DNA of 64,000 nt from NCBI RefSeq assembly GCF_003583935.1, contig NZ_QYRN01000007.1:124001-188000 (forward strand), written 5' to 3'. Source of the stretch: Aureimonas flava. GTDB lineage: Bacteria; Pseudomonadota; Alphaproteobacteria; Rhizobiales; Rhizobiaceae. Within the stretch, counting starts at the first letter, position 1; the number at the start of each line of letters is the position of its first letter. The position numbers were made by a program, and so were the translations under genes. Shown one piece after another: positions 18,040-28,612 of this stretch. The notes beneath the pieces are model-generated. The model ran no database searches, was not told where the DNA came from, and saw nothing but the letters and a program-made list of their open reading frames with translations.

Positions 18040-20013
18040 TCAGAAAGCCTGTCCGATGCCGGCATAGATCTGGAAGGAGCCGTCGCGCGGCCCGGGGTCG
18101 AGCGGAATGCCGACATCGACCCGGATCGGCCCGAAGCTGGTCAGGTAGCGGGCGCCGATGCCCGCGCCGATCTTCAGCGCGCCGAAGTCGGGCGCGAAGT
18201 CGTCGCCCACGGTGCCGGCGTCCACGAAGGGCACGATCTGGATCTTGTCGGTGACGTTGAACCGCAGCTCGGCCGAGGCCTCGAACACCGACAGGCCGCC
18301 GATCGGCGTGTTGACGAAGTCGGGATCGGTGCCGGGCAGGGCGATCGGCGGATAGTAGGGGCCGATCGACTGGAACACGTAGCCGCGCACCGAGCCGCCG
18401 CCGCCGGCGAAGAAGCGCCGGTCGGTGGGCACGTCGCCGAGGTCGGCGCCGGCGATCACGCCGTAGCCGACGCGGCCCGCGAGCACGAAGCGGTCGCGCT
18501 CGTCCAGGGCGAGATAGGCCGACACGTCGCCGCGCGCCTTGATGAAGGGGATGCCGTCCTCGATCTCGTAGGTCGGCTCGGCGTAGAGCTTGGCCAGGAA
18601 GCCCGAGGTCGGGTTCAACTGGTTGTCGCGCGCGTCGTAGGTGTAGGTCACGGGCACGGAGGCGAGCAGGAACTCGTCCTCGCCGAGGTAGTTGCCGACC
18701 GTCTCGTATTCGGCGACCACGTTGACCACGACCTGCTGCCGCTCGTCGATCCGGTATTCCACGCCGTTGCTCACCGCGATCGACTGCCGGTCGTAGGCGA
18801 GCGGCTGCTCCGACAGGCCGGTGATCGATCCGACATAGACCGAGTCGGGCCCGAGGACGCCGGGTTTGCGGAACACCGCCGAAGCCTTGTAGTCGAAACC
18901 GTCGGTCTCGCGCCCCGTATCGGACAAGGTGTTGGCGCCGATGCGCGAGACCGAGCCCTCCAGGCGCAGGCTCTCGGCGCGGCCGAACAGGTTGCGGTGC
19001 TCCCAGTAGGCGTTGGCGCCCGCCCCGTCGGTGTTGGAGAAGGTGGCGCCGGCGCCGAACACGCGCCGGGGCCGCTCGGCCACCGTCACCTGGATCGGCA
19101 GCGTGCCGTCGGCGGCCTGCGCGTCGGCCTCGCGGATCGTGGCGGTGGAGAAGACGTTGAGCTTGCGCAGCCGCTCGCGCGCCTTGTCCAGTGCGGCCGG
19201 CGAATAGGTGTCGCCCGGCCGGATGCCGGTCATGTAGGCGACGAAGCCGGGGTCCATCCGCTCGTTGCCGGTCACGAAGGTCTGGCCGAACGGGATCGTG
19301 TCGCCGGGCGAGAGGTCGATGGCGATGTCGATCCGCCGCGTGGCGGAATCGGCCACGACGTCCCGCCGGGTCACGGCCACGAAGGGGCGACCCTCGTTGC
19401 GCAGGTCCTGCACGATGCGGTTCTCGATCTGCAGGATGCGCACCGATTCCGCCGACGAACCGGGCGTCAGCTCGTAGGTCGCCGGGTCCAGCGGCACGCC
19501 GTTGGCATCGAGCCGCACGGTGCCGATCTGGAACAGCGGGCCGGGCGTGACGTCGATCGTCACCGGCACGGGGCGCGAGGTGTCGAACGTGGCGTCCGGG
19601 GCGAGGTCGGCGATGTCGCGCCCCTCGATGCGGATCGTCACCAGCCCGTCGTAGCGGGCATTCTCGTAGAGCGTGCCGACCAGGCGGCGGCGGTCGTTCC
19701 GGGCCTTGGCCAGAAGCCCGAGCGAGCCCGACACGGGATCGTCCTCGTCGGCCTTGAGCGAGGAGGCGGCCTCCATCGTGTCCTGCAGCCCCGCCTCGTC
19801 CGGCGACACGTTGATCGTCACCTCGTAGCGCACGGGATCGGGCAGCTCGGCGGCGGCCTTCTCCTCCTCGGACGGGCCGAACAGGTTGAACGGATCGAGG
19901 ATGCCGAGGTCGAGCGCGCGGGCGGCCGGCGCGCCCTGCGCCAGGGCGAGGGCAAGTGCGAGCGAGGCGGTGGTCGCCGGGCGGCGAACGAGGCGCTTCA
20001 GTCCAGAAATCAA
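18040..20013 (-). CDS. tamA: translocation and assembly module outer-membrane protein TamA
   Basis: A 657-residue Omp85-family protein. A signal peptide (about residues 1-34, ending AARALD) is followed by POTRA domains (about 40-280) and a 16-stranded beta-barrel surface-antigen domain (about 300-657). The barrel shows GGGGSVRGYVFQSIGP, the conserved VRGY/F loop motif, and ends in IYAGIGQAF with a C-terminal Phe, the outer-membrane insertion signal. With the coupled tamB it forms the TAM complex. The alternative, a BamA paralogue, is excluded by length and by the adjacent DUF490 gene. Confidence 0.94.
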   Translation of the reverse strand: MISGLKRLVRRPATTASLALALALAQGAPAARALDLGILDPFNLFGPSEEEKAAAELPDPVRYEVTINVSPDEAGLQDTMEAASSLKADEDDPVSGSLGLLAKARNDRRRLVGTLYENARYDGLVTIRIEGRDIADLAPDATFDTSRPVPVTIDVTPGPLFQIGTVRLDANGVPLDPATYELTPGSSAESVRILQIENRIVQDLRNEGRPFVAVTRRDVVADSATRRIDIAIDLSPGDTIPFGQTFVTGNERMDPGFVAYMTGIRPGDTYSPAALDKARERLRKLNVFSTATIREADAQAADGTLPIQVTVAERPRRVFGAGATFSNTDGAGANAYWEHRNLFGRAESLRLEGSVSRIGANTLSDTGRETDGFDYKASAVFRKPGVLGPDSVYVGSITGLSEQPLAYDRQSIAVSNGVEYRIDERQQVVVNVVAEYETVGNYLGEDEFLLASVPVTYTYDARDNQLNPTSGFLAKLYAEPTYEIEDGIPFIKARGDVSAYLALDERDRFVLAGRVGYGVIAGADLGDVPTDRRFFAGGGGSVRGYVFQSIGPYYPPIALPGTDPDFVNTPIGGLSVFEASAELRFNVTDKIQIVPFVDAGTVGDDFAPDFGALKIGAGIGARYLTSFGPIRVDVGIPLDPGPRDGSFQIYAGIGQAF

Positions 20014-20496
20014 CGCGGATGCTCTCTTCGCCTGGCGACGTTCCGAGGTCGGGGACGACGCCGGTTCCGCACCCGTTCTCCGGTGGCGCGGCCCACCGCC
20101 ACGGCGGGAAAAACCCGGCCGCCCTCCCCGAGCGACTAGGCCTCAAAATGCCGGACCGCGCTCAAATAACAACCGCTTGGTCGGCCTGGCGCAAGATTCG
20201 CGGCCGATCTTGTGGGAGTTCCGCCACACCCCCCACGGCCGCATGCCGAGCGTGCCGACCCCGGCCGCGACCATGCGTCGCGCCGGTGGTCGGACGGGCG
20301 GCGGACACGGCCGCGCGAGCGGCTCGCGGGCCGCTCCTGGAACGGTTCCAGAATTCGCTTGCGGGGCCCCCGTCCGCCGTTGCAGTCTCCGTTTTGCCCG
20401 ACAGAAGAACGCGGCGGCGTCCCGGCGCCGACAGGCCGCGCCGCGGGCGGCGCCCCGTCGCGGGCGCATGGCGAAGGTCGTCTCGGGAGGGAGCGC
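20014..20496. other. 483-nt divergent intergenic region with two 7-1-7 palindromes
   Basis: This gap separates tamA (minus) from coxS (plus) and shows no convincing ORF. It contains two perfect 7-1-7 palindromes: CTGGAAC-G-GTTCCAG at 20337-20351 and CGCGAGC-G-GCTCGCG at 20314-20328. Both are about 150-180 nt upstream of coxS. The first is not pure GC and is the better operator candidate. GGAGGGAG just before 20497 is the coxS ribosome site. No standard sigma-70 promoter stands out. Confidence 0.45.
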
Positions 20497-20997
<501 letters not shown>

Positions 20998-21073
20998 GGC
21001 CGGGCCTTCCGCCCGGCCGTTCCGGCGCGCCCGTCCGCGCCGGCCAGAACAGTTTCGATCTCGGGAGGATCTC

Positions 21074-23428
<2,355 letters not shown>

Positions 23429-23438
23429 GGAGGGACGC

Positions 23439-24242
23439 ATGTACCAGACGCAATACCGGCGCCCGACCTCGCTGGCGGAAGCCGCCGAAGCCATCGGCGC
23501 CACGGCGGGAGAGGGCAAGTACCTGTCGGGCGGCATGACGCTGATCCCGACCATGAAGGCGCGTCTGGCGGCTCCGTCCGCGCTGATCGACCTGCGCCAT
23601 GTCGAGGCGCTCAAGGGCATCTCGGTGGAGGGCCGCCGCGTGCGGATCGGCGGCGGCGTGACCCATGCCGAGGTCGCGGCCTCGCGCGAGATCGCGGCGG
23701 TGTGCCCGACCTTCTGCGAGCTCGCCAACCTGATCGGAGACCCGGCCGTGCGCCACATGGGCACGATCGGCGGCGTGGTCGCCAATTTCGACCCGGCGGC
23801 GGACTATCCGGCGGCGCTCCTGGCGCTCGGCGCCACGATCCACACCGACCGGCGCGAGATCGCGGCGGACGACTTCTTCCTCGGCCTGTTCGAGACGGCG
23901 CTGGAGGAGAACGAGATCGTCACCGCCGTGTCGTTCGAGGTGCCGGAGGCGGCGGGCTGGGAGAAGTTCCGCAACCCGGCCTCGCGCTATGCCATGTGCG
24001 GCGTCTTCGTGGCCCGGCGCGGCGGCGAGGTGCGTCTGGCGGTCACGGGGGCGGGGGCGGATGGTGCCTTCCGCTGGCCGGAGGGCGAGGCCGCCCTTCG
24101 GAGCCGTTTCGCGCCCGAGGCGCTGGACGGCGCGCGCGTCGACGAGGGCGGGATGCTCGGCGACCTGCACGGCTCCTCGGCCTATCGTGCGGCGCTGGTG
24201 CCCGTGGTGGCCAAGCGGGCGGTGCGCTCGGCCGGCGGCTGA
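23439..24242 (+). CDS. coxM: FAD-binding medium subunit, CoxM-like
   Basis: A 267-residue flavoprotein subunit that takes electrons from the [2Fe-2S] subunit to a quinone or another acceptor. The FAD pyrophosphate motifs are GGMTLIPTMK (about 30-39) and GTIGGVVANFDPAAD (about 107-121). A GAGGAGGG-type ribosome site lies in the 10-nt gap after coxL. It completes the S-L-M operon. No accessory genes (coxDEFG, XdhC) are present in the window, so cofactor insertion must be served from elsewhere. Confidence 0.92.
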   Translation: MYQTQYRRPTSLAEAAEAIGATAGEGKYLSGGMTLIPTMKARLAAPSALIDLRHVEALKGISVEGRRVRIGGGVTHAEVAASREIAAVCPTFCELANLIGDPAVRHMGTIGGVVANFDPAADYPAALLALGATIHTDRREIAADDFFLGLFETALEENEIVTAVSFEVPEAAGWEKFRNPASRYAMCGVFVARRGGEVRLAVTGAGADGAFRWPEGEAALRSRFAPEALDGARVDEGGMLGDLHGSSAYRAALVPVVAKRAVRSAGG

Positions 24243-24268
24243 CGCGGCAGCCGGCTCATAATCGAGAA

Positions 24269-24291
24269 GGGCGGGCCGTCGCGACCCGCCC
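24269..24291. terminator. weak hairpin between coxM and BA14K gene 1
   Basis: GGGCGGG (24269-24275) pairs with CCCGCCC (24285-24291) around a 9-nt loop, between the convergent coxM and BA14K stops. There is no T-run on plus and only TTCTCGATT on minus, so terminator function is tentative. Confidence 0.35.
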
Positions 24292-24316
24292 CCTCCATGC
24301 CCGACGGGTGCACCCG

Positions 24317-24757
24317 TCAGAGATCGCAGCGGCGCTCGTAGCCGTCGTAGCCGACGAACGTGTCGGTGCGCGGGTCGTAGGACCGGTAGCGGGCGAGGCA
24401 CCGCTCGACATGGCCGTTGCGCGTGTAGCTGCCGTAGTCGTCGTAGTAGCGCGCCTGACGCGGCTGGCGGTAGCGCGGCGGCGCGGGGATCGTGTCCTCG
24501 TAGCTCGGCGGCGCGACGTAGACCGGGCGCGGCGGCGGCTCGTAGTAGCGGGGCGCGGGTTCGTAGTAGCGCGGCTGCTGCGGCTGCGACAGGGCCGAGC
24601 CGAGAAGCGCGCCGGCAGCCAGGCCCACGGCGCCGCCGAGCAGCACGTCGCCCGCGTCCACGCGGTTGCGGTGGCGCCAGGGGTCGGCCTGGGCAGCGGG
24701 CACGGCGGCCGTCAGGGCCACCGCCGAGGTCACGAGAGCAAGAAGCGTCCTACGCAT
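24317..24757 (-). CDS. BA14K-family secreted protein 1
   Basis: A 146-residue exported protein. The signal peptide MRRTLLALVTSAVALTAA ends at about AQA-DP. A glycine-rich transmembrane-like stretch (VLLGGAVGLAAGALLGSAL) follows, then a Pro/Tyr-rich linker with repeated PRYYEP units. The C-terminal BA14K motif HVERCLARYRSYDPRTDTF ends in a paired cysteine (RRCDL). BA14K proteins are immunoreactive surface or periplasmic proteins of Brucella and relatives, some with lectin-like activity; the role here is unknown. GGGAG lies 8 nt before the ATG. A second BA14K gene follows on the same strand, upstream, with its own terminator. Confidence 0.88.
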   Translation of the reverse strand: MRRTLLALVTSAVALTAAVPAAQADPWRHRNRVDAGDVLLGGAVGLAAGALLGSALSQPQQPRYYEPAPRYYEPPPRPVYVAPPSYEDTIPAPPRYRQPRQARYYDDYGSYTRNGHVERCLARYRSYDPRTDTFVGYDGYERRCDL

Positions 24758-24841
24758 GAAAGCACTCCCATCCGGCACCGCCGGTGCGTTCCGCAGCGGG
24801 CACCCGCCCGCTTGTCGACGGTGATGAAGCACGATTTCACC

Positions 24842-24856
24842 TGAACGCGAGCTGAA
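24842..24856 (-). promoter_or_regulatory. TTCA-N7-TTCA direct repeat upstream of BA14K gene 1
   Basis: Two TTCA half-sites on the minus strand with an 11-bp period, about 85-100 nt upstream of the start at 24757. The same arrangement occurs upstream of the second BA14K gene (25512-25526). One-turn spacing of direct repeats is typical of OmpR-family regulators. Recurrence at both related genes is the only support. Confidence 0.4.
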
Positions 24857-24891
24857 TGCGCCGGGTTGCCTGCGGAGGGCGTCGAGGTGCG

Positions 24892-24923
24892 AAAAAGGCG
24901 CCGGGCGTGAAACCCGGCGCCTT
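24892..24923 (-). terminator. Rho-independent terminator of BA14K gene 2
   Basis: On the minus strand, an 11-bp stem (24913-24923 with 24895-24905, AAGGCGCCGGG/CCCGGCGCCTT) with a 7-nt loop runs directly into five T residues (complement of 24892-24896). It sits 26 nt past the stop of the second BA14K gene, ahead of the first. Confidence 0.85.
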
Positions 24924-24948
24924 CCTTACGATCTCCTGGACGACGCGG

Positions 24949-25392
24949 TCAGAGGTTGCAGTAGCGGCGCTCGCCGGCGCTGTTGGCGACATAGGTGTTG
25001 GTAGCCGGATCGTAGGTCCGGTAGCGCGCCGAGCAGCGGGCGATCTTGGCGCGGCTCACGCTGCCCGAATAGGCCGGAGCGCGGTTGGCGTTGGCGGCGG
25101 CCCCGACCGCCGCGCCGGCCGCGAAGCCGAAGATCGCGGCCGCGGCGGCATCGCCCCGGTTCCGCTGGCGGTAGTTGTCGCGATACCAGCGATTGTAGCG
25201 GCGCTCGTCCCAGCGACGATGGTCGCGGCGGAAGTCGCGGCAGTCGCGCGCACCGGGATTGTGGGCGCAGAAGCGCTCCACGAACCGCTGCCGCTCGCGC
25301 ATGCCCTGGGCCTCGGCCTGCGGCGGGGAGAAGGTGACCATGCCGGTGGCAAGAACGGCGGCGGCCATGAAGGACTGGAACAGTCTGCGCAT
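24949..25392 (-). CDS. BA14K-family secreted protein 2
   Basis: A 147-residue exported protein. The signal peptide MRRLFQSFMAAAVLATG... ends at AEAQ. A basic Arg/Asp-rich stretch (RRDHRRWDERRYNRWYRD) and a short Ala/Gly hydrophobic segment (AAAAIFGFAAGAAVGAA) follow. The C-terminal BA14K motif is KIARCSARYRTYDPATNTY, closing with YCNL. The domain layout matches the neighbour at 24.3-24.8 kb, so the two are probably diverged duplicates. The start at 25392 was chosen over an in-frame ATG at 25407 because GGGAG sits between them. It is divergent from the radical-SAM gene. Confidence 0.88.
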   Translation of the reverse strand: MRRLFQSFMAAAVLATGMVTFSPPQAEAQGMRERQRFVERFCAHNPGARDCRDFRRDHRRWDERRYNRWYRDNYRQRNRGDAAAAAIFGFAAGAAVGAAANANRAPAYSGSVSRAKIARCSARYRTYDPATNTYVANSAGERRYCNL

Positions 25393-25455
25393 GTATGGGG
25401 CTCCCATGAGTTCGGGTCGCAGCAAACGCCCGGGGGGCGCAAACGGCGGACCGCA

Positions 25456-25482
25456 GGAACCGGCCAGCTCGCGTCCGGTTCC
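25456..25482. promoter_or_regulatory. inverted repeat resembling a two-sided sigma-EcfG promoter
   Basis: GGAACCGG (25456-25463) and CCGGTTCC (25475-25482) form a perfect 8-bp inverted repeat. Each strand reads GGAAC-N16-GGTT, one base off the alphaproteobacterial general-stress consensus GGAAC-N16/17-CGTT. It lies between divergent genes (BA14K 2 and radical SAM). A symmetrical operator is an equally good reading. Confidence 0.35.
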
Positions 25483-25511
25483 CCAATGATCGTAAGCTGG
25501 GCTTTGCAAGC

Positions 25512-25526
25512 TGAACCGGGCGTGAA
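25512..25526 (-). promoter_or_regulatory. TTCA-N7-TTCA direct repeat upstream of BA14K gene 2
   Basis: The same half-sites and the same 7-nt spacing as the element at 24842-24856, here 120-134 nt upstream of the start at 25392. This could be a shared binding site for a two-component regulator. Confidence 0.4.
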
Positions 25527-25618
25527 CGGGTGCGACAAGACGCAGCGGCCCGTGCGCGGAGGTGGAAAACTCGGGCACGCGCATGGCCCGAACGAAGCGC
25601 GAACACTATATCGGTGCG

Positions 25619-26854
25619 ATGAGCAAGCCGACCCTGATGCAGAAGCTGGCGATCCTCAGCGACGCCGCCAAGTACGACGCATCCTGTGCCTCCAGCGGGA
25701 CGTCCAAGCGCGATTCGGTTAAGACCGGGGGCATCGGCTCCACCGAAGGCTCGGGCATCTGCCACGCCTATGCGCCGGACGGTCGGTGCATCTCGTTGCT
25801 CAAGATCCTGATGACCAACTTCTGCATCTACGACTGCGTCTACTGCGTGAACCGCTCGTCCTCCAACGTGGCCCGGGCGCGCTTCACGGTGGAGGAGGTC
25901 GTGAAGCTGACGATGGCGTTCTACAAGCGGAACTACATCGAGGGCCTGTTCCTCTCCTCGGGCATCATCCGCAGCTCCGACTACACGATGGAGGAGATGG
26001 TCCGCATCGCGCGCAAGCTGCGGATGGAGGAGAACTTCTCCGGGTACATCCATCTCAAGACCATTCCCGACGCCTCGCCGAAGCTGATCGAGGAGGCCGG
26101 CCTCTTCGCCGACCGCCTGTCGATCAACATCGAGCTGCCGACCGACATCGCGCTGGAGACGCTGGCGCCCGAGAAGAAGCCGCGCGACATCAAACGCTCG
26201 ATGGGGCACCTTCGGCTCAAGATCGACGAGCACAAGCCGCAGGCCAAGGACCGCGCCAAGCCGGCGAAGTTCGCGCCGGGCGGGCAGTCGACGCAGATGA
26301 TCGTGGGCGCCGACGGAGCCAGCGACGACCTGATCCTCGGCCGCTCGGAGAACCTCTACGGCAACTACCGGCTGCGGCGCGTCTACTATTCGGCCTTCTC
26401 GCCGATCCCCGACAGCTCCTCGCGCCTGCCCGTGTCCCGGCCGCCACTGATGCGCGAGCACCGGCTCTACCAGGCCGACTGGCTGATGCGCTTCTACGGG
26501 TTCGGCCGCGACGAGATCGTCTCGGGCGGCTCGGACGGGATGCTGGATCTGGCGATCGACCCGAAGCTCGCCTGGGCGCTCAAGAACCGCGACCGCTTTC
26601 CCGTGGACGTCAACCGGGCCGACCGGGAGGCGCTCCTGCGCGTGCCGGGTTTCGGCACCAAGGCGGTGGACCGCATCCTCTCCACGCGCCGCCACCGGAC
26701 GCTGCGCCTCGACGACGTCGCGCGCCTCTGCCATTCGGTGGAGAAGGTTCGGCCCTTCGTCCAGGCGCTGGACTGGACGCCGGGCGGCCTCACCGACAGG
26801 GAGAACCTGCGCGGCCTCCTGGCGCCCAAGGCCGAGCAGTTGAGCCTGTTCTGA
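25619..26854 (+). CDS. putative DNA modification/repair radical SAM protein
   Basis: A 411-residue radical S-adenosylmethionine protein of the family annotated as putative DNA modification/repair (TIGR03916). The [4Fe-4S] cysteines are C69, C73 and C76 in FCIYDCVYC, a CX3CX2C spacing. Other family features are KYDASCASSG near the N-terminus and PGGQSTQMIVGA in the barrel. A C-terminal helix-hairpin-helix (VNRADREALLRVPGFGTKAVDRIL) suggests DNA contact. The start MSKPTLMQKLA matches the usual family opening, though an in-frame ATG 19 residues earlier is possible. The stop overlaps the next ATG (TGATG). The reaction is unknown; pairing with UdgX points to damaged-base handling. Confidence 0.88.
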   Translation: MSKPTLMQKLAILSDAAKYDASCASSGTSKRDSVKTGGIGSTEGSGICHAYAPDGRCISLLKILMTNFCIYDCVYCVNRSSSNVARARFTVEEVVKLTMAFYKRNYIEGLFLSSGIIRSSDYTMEEMVRIARKLRMEENFSGYIHLKTIPDASPKLIEEAGLFADRLSINIELPTDIALETLAPEKKPRDIKRSMGHLRLKIDEHKPQAKDRAKPAKFAPGGQSTQMIVGADGASDDLILGRSENLYGNYRLRRVYYSAFSPIPDSSSRLPVSRPPLMREHRLYQADWLMRFYGFGRDEIVSGGSDGMLDLAIDPKLAWALKNRDRFPVDVNRADREALLRVPGFGTKAVDRILSTRRHRTLRLDDVARLCHSVEKVRPFVQALDWTPGGLTDRENLRGLLAPKAEQLSLF

Positions 26855-28332
26855 TGTATCTCGCGCGCCTCGACCATCCGGCGGACTTCGACGGCTGGCG
26901 CGAGGCGGCCCGCACGGCGCTGGCGCTCGGCGTGCCGCCCGAGGAGATGGCCTTCGCGGTGGGCGAGGAGGCGGCTTCGCTGTTTGCGCAGACCCTGCCC
27001 GAACGCCCGGCGGACGCGCCGCCCTTCACGGTGCCGAAGGCCTTCCCGGACGTCGCGCGCAAGCTGATCTGCCACGCCGACCCCGAGCGTTTCGTGTTCG
27101 CCTATCGCCTCCTGTGGCGGATACAGACGGAGAAGAAGCTTCTCGAGATCGTCTCCGACCCCGACACGCGGCGGGCGGTGGAGATGCAGAAGGCCGTCTA
27201 TCGCGACAGCCACAAGATGAAGGCCTTCGTGCGCTTTCGCGAGATCGAGGACGAGGCGGGCGACCGGCACTACGTCGCCTGGTTCGAGCCCTTCCACCAT
27301 GTGGTGGAGCTCACCGCCCCGTTCTTCATGCGCCGCTTTCCCGGCATGGTCTGGAGCATCCTGACGCCCAAGCGATCCGTCCACTGGGACGGCGTCGACA
27401 TGGTCTTCGCGCCGGGCGCCGACCCGTCGCAGAAGCCGGCCGACGACGACATGGAGGCGCTCTGGCTCACCTACTACGCCTCGATCTTCAATCCGGCCCG
27501 GCTGAAGGTGAAGGCGATGCAGGCCGAGATGCCCAAGAAATACTGGCACAACCTGCCGGAGGCGACCTTAATCGAGCCGCTGATCCGGGGCGCCGAGGCG
27601 GCGCAGCGCCGCATGATCGAAACCCAGCCGACGCTCCCGAGTTTCCGCCACGAGAAGCAGGCGGAGCGAAACGACATGGCACGCGCGGCATCCGCGGTTC
27701 CGGCCTTCAACGGCTTCAACAGGCCGCCCGAGGACATCGAGGAGGCGCGCGACCAGGCGCGGCACTGCCGGGCCTGCCCGCTCTGGGAGCCCGCCACCCA
27801 GACCGTCTTCGGCAAGGGCCCGGCCGACGCGCCCGTGATCTTCGTGGGCGAGCAGCCGGGCGACCAGGAGGATCTGGCGGGCGAGCCCTTCATCGGCCCC
27901 GCCGGCAAGGTGTTCGACGAGGCGCTGGCGGCCGCCGGCATCGACCGGAGCCAGGCCTACGTCACCAATGCGGTCAAGCACTTCAAGTTCGAGCCGCGCG
28001 GCAAGCGGCGCATCCACCAGAAGCCGAACATGGGCGAGGTCAAGGTCTGCCGCTGGTGGCTGGAGCAGGAGCGCGAGCTGATCAAGCCGAAGCTCATCGT
28101 GGCGCTGGGCGCCACCGCCGCCGCGTCCGTGCTCGGCAAGACGGTCACGATCCGCGACACGCGCTCCAAGCTCATCGACCTGCCGGGCGGCGACGCCAAG
28201 CTCCTCGTCACCGTCCACCCCGCCTATATCCTGCGCCTGCCGGACCCCGAGGCGCAGGCCCGCGAGCGCGAGGCTTTCCATGCCGACATGGACCGCGCCA
28301 AGGCCTACGTGCCCGAGATCGCGCTGACTTGA
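26854..28332 (+). CDS. udgX: DUF4130-UdgX fusion: uracil-DNA binding/glycosylase protein
   Basis: A 492-residue two-domain protein. Residues about 1-270 are the SAM-linked domain (TIGR03915/DUF4130) that accompanies the radical-SAM partner. Residues about 290-492 are a family 4-like uracil-DNA glycosylase with GEQPGDQED at 332-340 and CRACPLWEPATQT, a cluster-ligand region. The loop GKRRIHQKP, with H388, is the UdgX hallmark: in studied UdgX proteins this histidine attacks the sugar and leaves the enzyme covalently bound to the abasic site. HPAYILR closes the active site. It is translationally coupled to the radical-SAM gene by a 1-nt overlap, so both likely act on the same lesion. Confidence 0.9.
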   Translation: MYLARLDHPADFDGWREAARTALALGVPPEEMAFAVGEEAASLFAQTLPERPADAPPFTVPKAFPDVARKLICHADPERFVFAYRLLWRIQTEKKLLEIVSDPDTRRAVEMQKAVYRDSHKMKAFVRFREIEDEAGDRHYVAWFEPFHHVVELTAPFFMRRFPGMVWSILTPKRSVHWDGVDMVFAPGADPSQKPADDDMEALWLTYYASIFNPARLKVKAMQAEMPKKYWHNLPEATLIEPLIRGAEAAQRRMIETQPTLPSFRHEKQAERNDMARAASAVPAFNGFNRPPEDIEEARDQARHCRACPLWEPATQTVFGKGPADAPVIFVGEQPGDQEDLAGEPFIGPAGKVFDEALAAAGIDRSQAYVTNAVKHFKFEPRGKRRIHQKPNMGEVKVCRWWLEQERELIKPKLIVALGATAAASVLGKTVTIRDTRSKLIDLPGGDAKLLVTVHPAYILRLPDPEAQAREREAFHADMDRAKAYVPEIALT

Positions 28333-28418
28333 GGGCGCGGGGGGTGGTGGCGGGGCTGCCGCCCCGGTCCCCGCCCGGGGCCCGACGCCCCGGAGCCCCC
28401 GCTTTCTTTCGAGACTTT

Positions 28419-28534
28419 TCCGAGACCGGGAGGGGCCCCGCCGGCTCCTCCCGGTCTCGGACACGCCTCGAGTGAGGAAGGGGTCCGGGGGACATCATGT
28501 CCCCTGGCGGGGGGGCAGGGGCAGCGCCCCTGCC
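28419..28534. repeat. REP-like block of three consecutive inverted repeats
   Basis: Between udgX and the isomerase gene lie three hairpins in a row. First, a 14-bp perfect stem (28420-28433 with 28447-28460, plus one further T-A pair). Second, GGGGACAT-C-ATGTCCCC at 28488-28504. Third, a 9-bp stem at 28514-28522/28526-28534 with an AGC loop. None carries a T-run on either strand. The composition (runs of C and G) and clustering resemble interspersed intergenic repeats of alphaproteobacteria. No ORF of note lies in 28333-28612. Confidence 0.65.
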
Positions 28535-28612
28535 ATCAACCACCCGCCCTCCCAAGCCGGCACCATCTCGTGCTAGGGCTCGGGCGACGAGGCATGGCTT
28601 GGAGGAGGCGGC

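Noticed and set aside
15769-20139. 1456-codon open frame on the plus strand opposite tamAB
   Set aside because: Low-complexity antisense shadow with no ribosome site.
12143-20146. 2667-codon open frame on the minus strand across tamB and tamA
   Set aside because: It runs in a different frame from TamA and TamB, is Arg/Pro-rich and has no domain. The real genes lie in the other frames of the same strand.
25619-28332. Spore photoproduct lyase
   Set aside because: The cysteine spacing is CX3CX2C, but the HhH tail and the UdgX partner place it in the DNA modification/repair radical-SAM family. The organism group does not sporulate.
28333-28612. Small gene between udgX and the isomerase
   Set aside because: Open frames here are Pro/Arg/Gly-rich extensions of flanking frames, and the DNA is dominated by inverted repeats.
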